A DNA stretch of 64,000 bases from Glutamicibacter protophormiae (GTDB lineage: Bacteria > Actinomycetota > Actinomycetes > Actinomycetales > Micrococcaceae). The position numbers and the translations under genes were made by a program. The notes beneath the pieces were generated by a model. That model saw nothing but the letters and a program-made list of their open reading frames with translations. It was not told the origin of the DNA and did not search any database. The DNA lies in contig NZ_BMPH01000002.1 of NCBI RefSeq assembly GCF_014647495.1, forward strand, positions 343,156 to 407,155. Direction: 5' to 3'. Each line of letters starts with the position of its first letter. The first letter of the stretch is position 1. Shown here in pieces: positions 1-8,855 of the stretch.

Positions 1-1392
1 GTCGATGTAGTCACCGAAGACATCGCGGGTATTTCGGTCCTCGAAGGAAATCGGAGTACCGGTAAAGGCGATGAGAGTTGCGTTGGGCAGGGCATCGCGC
101 AAGTGCCGCGCGTAACCGTCCAGATCGTCATAGTGGCTTCGGTGGGCCTCATCCACGATGACAATGATGTTCTTCCGGTCCGAGAGCAGCGGGTGCTCCA
201 GGCCTGCGTCCTTCTCATCCTTGGTGCGGCCAAACTTCTGCAAGGTGGTGAAGTATATTCCGCCGGTGACCCTGCCTGAGAGTTCTTCGCGCAGTTCAGC
301 ACGGCGGCGGATCTGCTTGGGTGTATCAGGTAGCAACAGCGAACGGGCAAAACCCGAGTACAGTTGGCCGTCCAGTTCATTGCGGTCGGTGATCACCACG
401 ACAGTGGGATTCTTCAGCGCGGGATGGCGCATGACGCGGTTGGTGTAGAGCTCCATTTCCATGGACTTGCCCGAACCCTGGGTGTGCCAGACAACGCCGG
501 CCTTGCCGTTGGTGCGCACGGCGTCAATGGTCGAACCGACCGCCTTGGTGACGGCGAAATACTGGTGCGGCTTGGCGATGCGTTTGAGCAGGCCTTCCGC
601 CCCGGCATCAAATGCCGTAAACGACTGCAGCAGCTGAAGGAATCGGGTCGGGTTATACAGCCCGGCAATTGCCGTCTCAATCGGCAGTACCGCATCGCCC
701 TCAATGACTTGGCCGGCGGGGACGGGAACACCGTCATCATCAACGTTCCACGGGGAGAAGTGGTTCAGCGGGGTGAACGGGGTGCCGTATTTGGCATCCA
801 GACCGTCGGAAGCAAAGGTGAAGACACAGAAACGGAACGCCATCGGGAATTCGCGCAAGTAGGTCTGAAGCTGGGCATGCGCGGCGGCGACATCCGCGCT
901 CTTGGATCCGGCCCGTTTCAGTTCCATGATGCTCACCGGCATGCCGTTGCAGTACAGGACAATATCAAAGCGGCGATTGTAGTCGCCTTGAACCAGAGTG
1001 ACCTGGCTGACCGCGAGCCAGTCATTGTCCGTCTCCTCGGTGCCAAGCAGCCGCAACGTGGGATTCTGCTCGGTGCCATCCGGATCCAGAAAAGTCAGGC
1101 GATAGCCCTCCACGAACATCTTGTGCATGCGGTGGTTTTCCGTAATGGCATCCTGGGATGCCGGGGCTACAATCTCTGCATAGGCCTGCTGCAGGTACTG
1201 TTCCGGGATGCCGGGATTCAGCCTGCGCAGCGCGGCGAGCAAGCGCGGACGGATCAGCAGCTCATCCCAGGAATCGCGTTCACCGGTGCCGGGCGCGATG
1301 TCCTGGCCGTGGGCGGGCTTCCAGCCGTCGCCGAGCCACTCTAGGACGAGTCCCTCTAGGTCTGCTTCGGAGAAGCTGGTGTTCATGGTCAT
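1..1392 (-). CDS. hsdR: Type I restriction enzyme R subunit HsdR (C-terminus cut by window edge)
   Basis: ATP-dependent translocase and nuclease subunit of a type I restriction complex. About 464 N-terminal residues lie in the window, and the frame is still open at base 1. The N-terminal nuclease domain shows FDIVLY followed by MELKRAG, which fits a PDDEXK D...ExK core. The helicase part begins with the Walker A motif HTQGSGKS, then VDEAHRSHYDD (DEAH box) and AFTGTP (motif III). I chose ATG at 1392 because AAAAGGA lies 9 bases upstream; a second ATG at 1386 is possible. It is the last gene of the hsd operon, 48 bases after the YhcG-like gene. The remaining motor domain and C-terminus lie outside the window. 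Confidence 0.95.
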   Translation of the reverse strand, partial: MTMNTSFSEADLEGLVLEWLGDGWKPAHGQDIAPGTGERDSWDELLIRPRLLAALRRLNPGIPEQYLQQAYAEIVAPASQDAITENHRMHKMFVEGYRLTFLDPDGTEQNPTLRLLGTEETDNDWLAVSQVTLVQGDYNRRFDIVLYCNGMPVSIMELKRAGSKSADVAAAHAQLQTYLREFPMAFRFCVFTFASDGLDAKYGTPFTPLNHFSPWNVDDDGVPVPAGQVIEGDAVLPIETAIAGLYNPTRFLQLLQSFTAFDAGAEGLLKRIAKPHQYFAVTKAVGSTIDAVRTNGKAGVVWHTQGSGKSMEMELYTNRVMRHPALKNPTVVVITDRNELDGQLYSGFARSLLLPDTPKQIRRRAELREELSGRVTGGIYFTTLQKFGRTKDEKDAGLEHPLLSDRKNIIVIVDEAHRSHYDDLDGYARHLRDALPNATLIAFTGTPISFEDRNTRDVFGDYID

Positions 1393-1440
1393 GGAGCTAG
1401 ATCCTTTTCTCGAAGCGAAGAGTCATAGGTTTTGTGGTTC

Positions 1441-2550
1441 TCACCAGGAATGGTCGTCTTTGTTCAGTTCAGCATCTGCAAGTTCTGCTTCCAGCTCGAC
1501 GATGCTCGGCAGGCTGCGGGAAACATCTTCTGGAAGCGAGTCTTTCAGCTCGGTGGCCCATTCGGCCACGCTGATAGGCGAACTGAAACCGCGCAGTGCA
1601 TACTCGGCCACGACCGAGTTCTTGGTCTTGCACAGCAACAGGCCAATCGTGGGTTCATCCCCGGGTTGGGCAAACAAGTCATCCACAGCGCTCATGTACA
1701 TGCCCAGCTGTCCGAGGTGGCCGGGTTCGAACTTCGTCGCTTTCAGCTCGACGACAACGAAACGGCGAAGGATGAAGTTGTAGAAGATCAGATCCGGGAA
1801 GAATTCGTCTCCGGTCACATCCAATCTTAGTTGCCGGCCAACGAACGCGAATCCTCGTCCGAGCTCCAGAAGGAACCTTTCGACCTGGTGCATCAGTTGG
1901 TCTTCAAGTTCCCGTTCATTGTGGGACTCGGTCATCTCCAGGAAATCGAAGACATAGGGGTCCTTCGCGGCATTATGGACAAAGGCCGAAGTCGGGGAAG
2001 GCAGCGTTGCCTCGAAATCGGAGACTGCCTGACCGGAGCGCTCGTGCAGGCGGGTCTCGATCTGGCGCACGAGGTGGTTGCGGGACCACCCTTCCGAAAG
2101 CGCCATTGCCGCGAACCAATTGCGTGTGGATTCGTCGTCAAGTTTCTCCAATAAGGCGATGTGGAGGTACCACGGCAATTGTGCAAGCGGCGCTTGCACA
2201 ATTGCCGTGGCTGACCGGGTAGCGGCGAAGGAGCGCATATATTTCAGGTTTCGAGGCGAGAAGCCCTTGATTCCTGGAAAGCGCTCGCGAAGGTCGGTGG
2301 AGAGCCGGTCCATGACCTTGGAGCCCCAGCCCTGCTCCGACTGGCGATCGAGGATGTCGTGCCCAACGTGCCAGTAGGTGACGACCAACTCCTGATTGAC
2401 AGCCTGCTGTGCATGCCGCTGTCCTTGCGCTACATGATTACTAAACGAGTCAAGGAGCGTCGGGTACCAAGAGGAAAGGCCAGCAATAGTCGGTGTATTG
2501 GAAATCCGCACAACATCATTGGAAATAAGCGCATCATTTTTCGAATTCAT
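1441..2550 (-). CDS. YhcG-type PDDEXK nuclease (DUF1016 family)
   Basis: 369 residues. The N-terminal two thirds match the DUF1016 domain (ELVVTYWHVGHDI, then FSPRNLKYMRSF, then a LAQLPW motif near residue 120). The C-terminal part carries a PDDEXK-type core, FFPDLIFYN followed by VVVELKATKFEPGHLGQL. Family members are annotated as putative nucleases and often sit inside type I restriction loci; their biochemical role is not settled. It lies between hsdS (73 bases upstream) and hsdR (48 bases downstream) on the same strand, so it probably belongs to the same transcript. ATG at 2550 is preceded by GGGAAAGG. A 41-bp palindrome lies within the coding sequence and encodes the LAQLPW region. Confidence 0.85.
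   Translation of the reverse strand: MNSKNDALISNDVVRISNTPTIAGLSSWYPTLLDSFSNHVAQGQRHAQQAVNQELVVTYWHVGHDILDRQSEQGWGSKVMDRLSTDLRERFPGIKGFSPRNLKYMRSFAATRSATAIVQAPLAQLPWYLHIALLEKLDDESTRNWFAAMALSEGWSRNHLVRQIETRLHERSGQAVSDFEATLPSPTSAFVHNAAKDPYVFDFLEMTESHNERELEDQLMHQVERFLLELGRGFAFVGRQLRLDVTGDEFFPDLIFYNFILRRFVVVELKATKFEPGHLGQLGMYMSAVDDLFAQPGDEPTIGLLLCKTKNSVVAEYALRGFSSPISVAEWATELKDSLPEDVSRSLPSIVELEAELADAELNKDDHSW
2170..2210. repeat. 41-bp perfect palindrome inside the YhcG-like gene
   Basis: Two perfect 20-base arms (2170-2189 and 2191-2210) flank a single central base at 2190. The arms cover the codons of the conserved AIVQ.PLAQLPW segment. Because of the symmetry, both strands encode nearly the same peptide (AIVQAxLAQLPW). 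The RNA of this stretch could fold into a 20-bp hairpin. Confidence 0.95.
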
Positions 2551-2623
2551 GCCACTGACCTTTCCCTTGTGAAAATACCACTAACTAGAATTTATCCGGT
2601 TACAGTGACGAAATGGCTCCCAG

Positions 2624-3817
2624 TTACACCACAGAACCAACTAGCGTCTCGGCGTCCTTGAGTTGGAGTTTGCCCGACATGAGTTGGGGGAGGAGTGCGT
2701 CGCGAGTTGCTGCGAGTGCTCGATTCTCTGCTGCCAAAGCAACACGAGACCTATACAGATCTTCCGTGGTACTTTCGAAGTAATTGATAGCTTCTATATC
2801 TGGGATCAGAACATTGTTTTCTTCCAAGTCCTTTTTATTGAGATGGATTACTGTAGTTCCTGTTTTGTAATTCTCAATAGTGGCGAGAGGGCGCTTAAGC
2901 GACTCACGAACAAAAGCTGACTTCCCAAGTTTGCTGGTGACTCGACAAACGCGTTGATTAAGTAGACCCGGCTCGCCGAGCCAGCTTGTCGCCCGGAACT
3001 CGGCGTCCATTCCAACCACGACATCGCCGGCGTGCACAAGTGTCTCTTTCGACCGAGACTCGGTGGTCCATACTTGCGAGGTAAACGTCTTGAGATCTCG
3101 AATTCTGATTAGAGGGCGCCCAGTTCCCGGTTCTGCAAATTTGTCCCCTTTGAAGGCTTCGCCGAACTGCACGTCGAAGACCTCAAGGAATGGCTTCACT
3201 TTCGAAACGGATCCCTGAATCGCTGCTTCGAATTGTAGATGAATGTAGGTATCTATATTGTTTGCAAACTTGGTGTTGAATGCGATCTTGTCGTCAAGCG
3301 CACCGAGTACATCCGCGATGGCTCGCTGCTTTGTGATCGTTGGCATAAAGATTTTTGCAGTATTCAGGTCTCTCACTGGCAACTGCGGCTGGGCACTTCC
3401 GGAGACTAAAGATTCTACCTGTGCGCCGAAAAATTCTGATCGCAGGAAATAATAAAGATAGCGTGCATCGAGGAAGCGACTGTCTGCTCTGACTAAGAGC
3501 ATCCCTGAATTTATTCGGATGTTGTCGTACGGTACGGTTTCATCATAAAGTGCACAATTACCAACAGTACCTCGAGTCGTCAAGACTATGTCGCCACGCT
3601 TTAGTTTGCCGGCACGAAGGATAGAATCCTTGGCGCCTGATATGAACGACGTCTCTTCGAAGAGAAACCCAGACTTCGTCACATTGCGAGCGCTGAGGAA
3701 CAAACAGTCCCCGTTTGTAGTGAAGTCAGTACCATTCGGGTAGTGTTTTCCCCGGTCTCCATCGATGAGTTGGAGTGGTGCATCGGCAATCAATAACTTT
3801 TGGCAGTTACGGATCAT
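2624..3817 (-). CDS. hsdS: Type I restriction enzyme specificity subunit HsdS
   Basis: 397 residues; DNA-recognition subunit that sets the methylation and cleavage target of the HsdRMS complex. It has the classical two-half layout. A target recognition domain (about residues 1-165) is followed by the conserved helical spacer (RAIADVLGALDDKIAFN). A second recognition domain ends in a C-terminal helix with LLPQLMSGKL. ATG at 3817 overlaps the hsdM stop as ATGA, so translation is probably coupled. The gene is clearly more AT-rich than hsdM (28 G+C in the 60 bases 3541-3600). This is common for hsdS, whose recognition domains are exchanged horizontally. The target sequence cannot be read from the protein. 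Confidence 0.95.
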   Translation of the reverse strand: MIRNCQKLLIADAPLQLIDGDRGKHYPNGTDFTTNGDCLFLSARNVTKSGFLFEETSFISGAKDSILRAGKLKRGDIVLTTRGTVGNCALYDETVPYDNIRINSGMLLVRADSRFLDARYLYYFLRSEFFGAQVESLVSGSAQPQLPVRDLNTAKIFMPTITKQRAIADVLGALDDKIAFNTKFANNIDTYIHLQFEAAIQGSVSKVKPFLEVFDVQFGEAFKGDKFAEPGTGRPLIRIRDLKTFTSQVWTTESRSKETLVHAGDVVVGMDAEFRATSWLGEPGLLNQRVCRVTSKLGKSAFVRESLKRPLATIENYKTGTTVIHLNKKDLEENNVLIPDIEAINYFESTTEDLYRSRVALAAENRALAATRDALLPQLMSGKLQLKDAETLVGSVV

Positions 3818-5430
3818 GAAACCCTCCCAAGTTGCTTGCGCGCAATCCCTGTTAACCGCTCTGATTCCTCGAACTGCTCAAACAGTTCTTTCTTGAGCCG
3901 TGCGATCTTCTCCTCGATCGGTTCGCCGTCGTCTTCGACTTCTGGTGTACCCACATAACGGCCTGGGGTGAGCGCGTAGTCGGCATCTCTGATTTCCATC
4001 AGGGTAGCGGAGTAGCAAAAGCCTGCTTTGTCGGCGTACTCCTTGCTTTCGGCCGATGAAGTACCACGCCACGCATGGAAGGTGTCAGCAATCTTGGCAA
4101 TGTCTTCATCGCTCAGTGCGCGTTCGGCACGGTCAATCATGTGGCCGAGGTTGCGGGCATCGATAAAGAGAACCTGACCGGTACGGTCAGTAGCACCTTG
4201 GGAGCCAGTAGTCTTGTCCTTGGCAAAGAACCACGTGCACACGGGGATTCCGGTGGAACGGAAGAGCTGGGTCGGCAGCGCGACCATGCAGGAAACCAGA
4301 TCCGCCTCCACTAACTGGGCGCGGATGTCACCTTCTCCACCGGAGTTCGAGGACATGGAGCCGTTGGCCATGACCACACCAGCTGTGCCACCTGGAGCCA
4401 GCTTGGAAATGATGTGCTGGATCCACGCATAGTTGGCGTTGTTTGCCGGTGGAACGCCGAAGCGCCAGCGCGGATCGGACTCATTGCGCGCCCAGTCCTT
4501 GATGTTGAACGGTGGGTTAGCCATGATGTAGTCGGCCTGCATGTCCGGGTGCTGGTCGCGGGCGAAGGTGTCTCCCCAGCGCGGAGCCAGGTTCGCATTG
4601 AGCCCGTGGATAGCCAGGTTCATCTTGGCCATACGCCAGGTGCGCTCGTTCAGCTCCTGACCGTAGACGGAGATCGCAGTGCGGTCTGCGTTGTGAGCGT
4701 CCAAGAATTTTTCGGTCTGCACGAACATGCCGCCCGAGCCACAGGCAGGGTCGTAGACGCGTCCGCTGGTCGGTTCGAGTACCTCCACAAGCACGCGGAC
4801 TACACCAGCCGGGGTGTAGAACTCTCCGCCGCGCTTGCCCTCAGCCCGCGCGAACTTCTCCAGGAAGTATTCGTAGACTTCGCCAAGAAGATCTCGTGCG
4901 CGTCCCGAACCTTGGCCGGTGAATCGGGCAGTATTGAACAGGTCGATCAATTCACCCAAGCGGCGCTGGTCTACCGAATCGCGGTTGAAGATTCTTGGCA
5001 GGGTACCTGCAAGGGTGGCGTTGGCACCCATGATTGCGTCCATTGAGGCATCGATGAGTTCGCCAATGTTCTTCGGTGCTGCACCATCGATTGCGGGAAG
5101 GCCCTTGGCGTTTTCTGCCAGGTAGTTCCAGCGGGCATTCTCCGGAACCCAGAAGACGCCGCGTCCGGTGTACTCATCGACATCGTCAATGAGCATGGCA
5201 ATCTGGTCTTCGCTCATGCCGTCTTCTGCCAGCTCGGCGGCCAGCTGGTCGCGGCGCTCGGCGAAGGCATCGGAAACGTACTTCAGGAAGACCAGTCCAA
5301 GGATCACGTCCTTGTACTGCGAGGCATCCATGGAACCACGCAGCTTGTCTGCCGCTCTCCAGAGCGTGTCTTTGAGTTCCTTCATGGTGCTTGGCGCAGC
5401 TTCAGCCGCCGCCTTTTTTGTTCGTGCCAC
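3814..5430 (-). CDS. hsdM: Type I restriction enzyme methyltransferase subunit HsdM
   Basis: 538 residues, normal length. N6-adenine methyltransferase of the type I complex. An N-terminal helical HsdM domain (LKDTLWRAADKLRGSMDASQYKDVILGLVFLKY) precedes the catalytic domain. This has the SAM-binding motif DPACGSGGMF and the catalytic motif NPPF (ADYIMANPPFNIKDW). The start is GTG at 5430, with GGAAGGA 8 bases upstream. The G of this codon is also the last base of the upstream gene's TAG, so the two genes are tightly coupled. An ATGA overlap joins it to hsdS downstream. Confidence 0.97.
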   Translation of the reverse strand: MARTKKAAAEAAPSTMKELKDTLWRAADKLRGSMDASQYKDVILGLVFLKYVSDAFAERRDQLAAELAEDGMSEDQIAMLIDDVDEYTGRGVFWVPENARWNYLAENAKGLPAIDGAAPKNIGELIDASMDAIMGANATLAGTLPRIFNRDSVDQRRLGELIDLFNTARFTGQGSGRARDLLGEVYEYFLEKFARAEGKRGGEFYTPAGVVRVLVEVLEPTSGRVYDPACGSGGMFVQTEKFLDAHNADRTAISVYGQELNERTWRMAKMNLAIHGLNANLAPRWGDTFARDQHPDMQADYIMANPPFNIKDWARNESDPRWRFGVPPANNANYAWIQHIISKLAPGGTAGVVMANGSMSSNSGGEGDIRAQLVEADLVSCMVALPTQLFRSTGIPVCTWFFAKDKTTGSQGATDRTGQVLFIDARNLGHMIDRAERALSDEDIAKIADTFHAWRGTSSAESKEYADKAGFCYSATLMEIRDADYALTPGRYVGTPEVEDDGEPIEEKIARLKKELFEQFEESERLTGIARKQLGRVS

Positions 5431-7469
5431 TAGGGCCGTCCTTCCGTACAGATACTTGGATTAATTATCTCAGCTTCACCGGACAATAAGGTGCTGATCA
5501 GCTGTTCTGAGATGATGTCTAGTTGGCCAATGCGCTGGGCTGCGGCAAGGCGTTCTTCTTCAATTATTCGCAGCGAGCTTTCCAGGGGAGCAACCATGTC
5601 CTGAGGAAGTCTGCGGATATCCCACCGCCGCCAATTCGAATGCTGTGCGTCGTTGATGTCCTTCACCAATACCTCGGCCATGATTCCAGAACTCTCTTGG
5701 GAATCGATTCTGAGAATCCTTACCGGGTAATTCACCGCGTGCGATCCTTGATGATCCACCACTGCGGTGGGCTTGCCATGAGCAGTGAAGACGACATCGC
5801 CGGCTTTTGTGAGGACCGCTTGGTCATATGCCTGGGCTAGATCGAAGTAGGATACGACGCTCGTGGGCAGCCCCTCCCTCAGATCCGCAGCGTTCCATAC
5901 CTTGATGCCTTCGCTTGGTACGGAATCCAACGCTTGGCTCGTGAAGCGCGTCCCTGAAATGAGTCGGATAGTGCCTTGGCTGACCAAGTCTCCCAGCGGA
6001 GTTGCTCCTTTCCGATGGTCCCTGGATGGTAGCTCATCGATATTTCGTGGTCGAAGCTCGATTTTCAGTTCTGGCCTGTCCTTGGCCGACGAATTCAGGT
6101 GATCAAGCGCCAGCTCCAGCTGCACCTGCCGCTTGGCCAGAGATGAAGAATCCACGGCAGCCGACGCGTTCGTATTCCTTTTGCCGGGAATCAGGCTTCC
6201 CGTAGAGGCAACGACGACGCTGGCACGCGCCCATTGGGCAAACCTGAACGCATGGGATCGCAAAGCATCATCACCGATGAGGCTTGCACCGATGTCCGTG
6301 GCGAAGTCGTCAATGACTTGCTCATCCAGTTCAAGGTCGCTGAGGTTCGACAGCATGATCCGACGTTCCGCCAGCGGGAGGCCCTTGGCCTCCGGCCCGA
6401 TGACCCACAATGCCATGGCAGTCCGTGGTTTGTAGAGCAGATGGCCTTGGGGGAGCCGCGCAGCCGCTCGAACCCGCCCCATACGCAGGATTGAGCCACG
6501 GATGCTGGCTGACTTCTTGGAAGGCATGGCATCGATCAATACGTCTGCGGGCGCAATGACGACGGCCCCTTGCGCTGGACCAAGTTCCAGAACCAAGTCA
6601 TCGATTTCATGCAAGATCGTTTCTGGATCAGTCGTTGGCATCCCAGGCGAAGGGAACTGTGCCACATGGACTACCTGCTGGTTACCGGGACGAGTTTTGA
6701 CCAGGCTCAGGGACTCGTTCGCGGAAGCAAGCATCTTGAGCCGGCGCAAGGCCATGCGGACTTCTGGGCTTGGGCTTCCGGTAACTGCCGGTTGCTGGAT
6801 AACTGCCGCGGCAGATTCATCCAGTGATCGTGCCAGTTCGTGAATCAGGTCGCTGCCGGCGTGGGTAGCTTCATGGAAATACATTTCAACGCCCGATAAT
6901 TCAAGAGCGCAACGGGCTACCAACTGGCGTGCCTGAGCTGAAATGGCGGTGCGGCTTATTGCGGTCTCAGTGGCGCGAAATCGATCGGACACCAGTGATT
7001 GAAGGGCCGGCAGCGCCCCGTATGAAGCATCGACAAGCTTGTCGACATATGCCGCCAGGAACTCCAAATGGTCCGATGCTGCTTCAAGTTCCGAATAGAG
7101 GAACTCATCATCCGGATCAATCCCATCTGCCGCGTCAAGCAGGTCTTCGGAGCCCAAGCCCTTGAACGGCCGATCCCAGAGCTGTCTGAGAACAAGCAGC
7201 GCGCTGACCGAATGAAAATTGTCGCGTGCAATGTTTGAAAACGCCGCGGCGTCTGCATCAAACTCCGGATTGTTGCCCCGTCCGGTGGCCTTAAACCAGG
7301 AAACGATTTCTGCCGCATCAAAAAAATCTTGGGAACCAACGGTCCGCGCCGGTTCGGGAAATGGGGTTTCGGTCCCACGGCTGCGAGAGCGCCATACGGT
7401 GACCACCGGTCGTTGCACCTGGGCGAGGCGCGCAATGTCTGACAGCGACAGCAATTCCTGCACCTGCAT
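5430..7469 (-). CDS. HTH and methylase-like protein heading the type I RM operon
   Basis: 679 residues. The N-terminus (about 1-60) looks like the HTH that precedes actinobacterial N6-methylase-like proteins (SDIARLAQVQRPVVTVWRSR ... FPEPA ... FDAAEIVSWFK). The middle (about 300-370) resembles the late part of an HsdM-type fold (VVIAPADVLIDA ... SILRMGRVRAAARLPQG ... ALWVIGP). I find neither a DPACGSG-type SAM loop nor an NPP(Y/F) catalytic motif. The C-terminal 200 residues look like an HsdS-type half (GDVVFTAHGK ... and a closing helix IIEEERLAAAQRIGQLDIISEQL). It is first in the operon, with GAGGAGG just before ATG 7469. I infer a catalytically dead methylase-specificity fusion with a regulatory or assembly role; the function is unknown. 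Confidence 0.6.
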   Translation of the reverse strand: MQVQELLSLSDIARLAQVQRPVVTVWRSRSRGTETPFPEPARTVGSQDFFDAAEIVSWFKATGRGNNPEFDADAAAFSNIARDNFHSVSALLVLRQLWDRPFKGLGSEDLLDAADGIDPDDEFLYSELEAASDHLEFLAAYVDKLVDASYGALPALQSLVSDRFRATETAISRTAISAQARQLVARCALELSGVEMYFHEATHAGSDLIHELARSLDESAAAVIQQPAVTGSPSPEVRMALRRLKMLASANESLSLVKTRPGNQQVVHVAQFPSPGMPTTDPETILHEIDDLVLELGPAQGAVVIAPADVLIDAMPSKKSASIRGSILRMGRVRAAARLPQGHLLYKPRTAMALWVIGPEAKGLPLAERRIMLSNLSDLELDEQVIDDFATDIGASLIGDDALRSHAFRFAQWARASVVVASTGSLIPGKRNTNASAAVDSSSLAKRQVQLELALDHLNSSAKDRPELKIELRPRNIDELPSRDHRKGATPLGDLVSQGTIRLISGTRFTSQALDSVPSEGIKVWNAADLREGLPTSVVSYFDLAQAYDQAVLTKAGDVVFTAHGKPTAVVDHQGSHAVNYPVRILRIDSQESSGIMAEVLVKDINDAQHSNWRRWDIRRLPQDMVAPLESSLRIIEEERLAAAQRIGQLDIISEQLISTLLSGEAEIINPSICTEGRP

Positions 7470-7692
7470 AGAGACCTCCTCGGGAACGGGCGAACGATGT
7501 GACTCAAGCCTAATGGAAATGCGTAGATTAGGAGAAAGAAATCGTGATAACCCCTATTATCAGTCATTCACTTATTGTTTGACACTTGATCGAAGGATGC
7601 TGGTTCCACGACGACGGAACAGCATCCGACCCCTTCGAGGCAGGCAATCGCTCACCGTCCAGCTCATCAAGTTCTCGCCCCAGGAGGCCACC

Positions 7693-8172
7693 GTGGAAAC
7701 ACAGATACAGGGACCTATCGTCCCGCCGGAAATGCTGAGGAAGCGTCGCAAGAAGTCTTGGATCGCCCCTGCTGCCGGAGGCCTCGTGGCCGGCACCGTC
7801 CTGGGATTGGTGATCGGGGTATCGGTCGCTGGCGGTGGTCTGGGTGGTTCGGCACTGACACAGAAAGCCATCGACCAAGCGGTGGAAACCTGTGCGATGG
7901 AGGCCGAGGGCTACACCGTCATGGAGGACGGCACAGCCGTGGAGCTGGATACCAAGGGGACGGACCTTTACGACGACGGGACCCGGGACTATGCGGCCTA
8001 TGCCTGCATGCTCGACGAGCTGGGTGTCCCGGAAATCACCCAGCAGAAAATCGAACGCACCAGGGCGCTGGACGGGACCCAAATCGACAGCTGGGACGAT
8101 CTGCAGGCCAGCTGGTCCTATCACCCGGATACCGGAATCAACGTACTGATCGAAGGAGCGAAGGAAAAATGA
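7693..8172 (+). CDS. Hypothetical single-pass membrane protein
   Basis: 159 residues, family not recognised. A short basic N-terminus (RKRRKKSW) leads into one glycine-rich membrane segment at about residues 25-45. An acidic outside domain with three cysteines (ETCAMEAEG, AYACMLDEL) follows. GTG at 7693 is preceded by CAGGAGG; the frame is open further upstream but without a plausible ribosome site. The stop overlaps the next start as ATGA, so the two genes form one unit. Confidence 0.7.
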   Translation: METQIQGPIVPPEMLRKRRKKSWIAPAAGGLVAGTVLGLVIGVSVAGGGLGGSALTQKAIDQAVETCAMEAEGYTVMEDGTAVELDTKGTDLYDDGTRDYAAYACMLDELGVPEITQQKIERTRALDGTQIDSWDDLQASWSYHPDTGINVLIEGAKEK

Positions 8173-8804
8173 GCACGCTCAAGCCACTGCAACCCGTGCC
8201 GGCCGACCAGCCGGAAACTCCAAAGGCCAAGAAGAAGCGCTGGGGGCTCATCCTGGGTTCGGCCTCGGCGATTGCGGCTCTGGGAGGTGGAGTGTTCTGG
8301 GGGATGAACATCCCTGATCCCAAGGAATCGGAAGAGTACATCGCTCTCTCGGACACCACCACGGCAGTGTTTGCCGAGCGCGACAAGCTCAGCTCCGAGT
8401 TGAATGAGCTGAAATCCGGGCTTGCCGAACGCGAGGGGGAACTGGAGCAGCAGGGCAAGGATCTGGACGCACGCTCCACGAAGTTGGACGAACGCGACGA
8501 GAAGCTTGCCGGCGCGGAAGCCGCCGTGGCGGCCCGCGAGAAGGCTGTCGGCAAGATCGAGGTTGAGCAGGAAGAAAACTCGGTCAGCGACGGCATCTGG
8601 ACAGTTGGAACGGATATCAAGGCGGGTACTTATCGCGCCAAGGAAGCCGTAGGCAGCAATTGCTACTGGGCTGTCTTGAAATCTGGGACCAATGGTGACG
8701 ACATCGTCAACAACGGAATCCCTGGTGGTGGCAGGCCAACTGTCACCGTGCGCAAAGGCCAGGACTTCGAATCCGTACGCTGCGGCACCTGGGTCAAGCA
8801 GTAG
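8169..8804 (+). CDS. Membrane-anchored coiled-coil protein
   Basis: 211 residues. A basic stretch (KAKKKRWG) and one membrane helix at about residues 25-47 anchor the protein. Residues about 58-135 form a charged heptad-like coiled coil (ERDKLSSELNELKSGLAERE, then LDERDEKLAGAEAAVAAREK). The C-terminal 75 residues form a compact domain with two cysteines and the pattern GIWTVGTDIKAGTYR ... CYWAVL ... CGTW. This pattern is found at the ends of various actinobacterial surface proteins. ATG at 8169 overlaps the previous gene. I infer an extracytoplasmic protein; the specific role is unknown. Confidence 0.7.
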   Translation: MSTLKPLQPVPADQPETPKAKKKRWGLILGSASAIAALGGGVFWGMNIPDPKESEEYIALSDTTTAVFAERDKLSSELNELKSGLAEREGELEQQGKDLDARSTKLDERDEKLAGAEAAVAAREKAVGKIEVEQEENSVSDGIWTVGTDIKAGTYRAKEAVGSNCYWAVLKSGTNGDDIVNNGIPGGGRPTVTVRKGQDFESVRCGTWVKQ

Positions 8805-8855
8805 CGCTCTGCGCACAACAATCTTTCCCGATCATCACATAGCTAAGGAATCATC

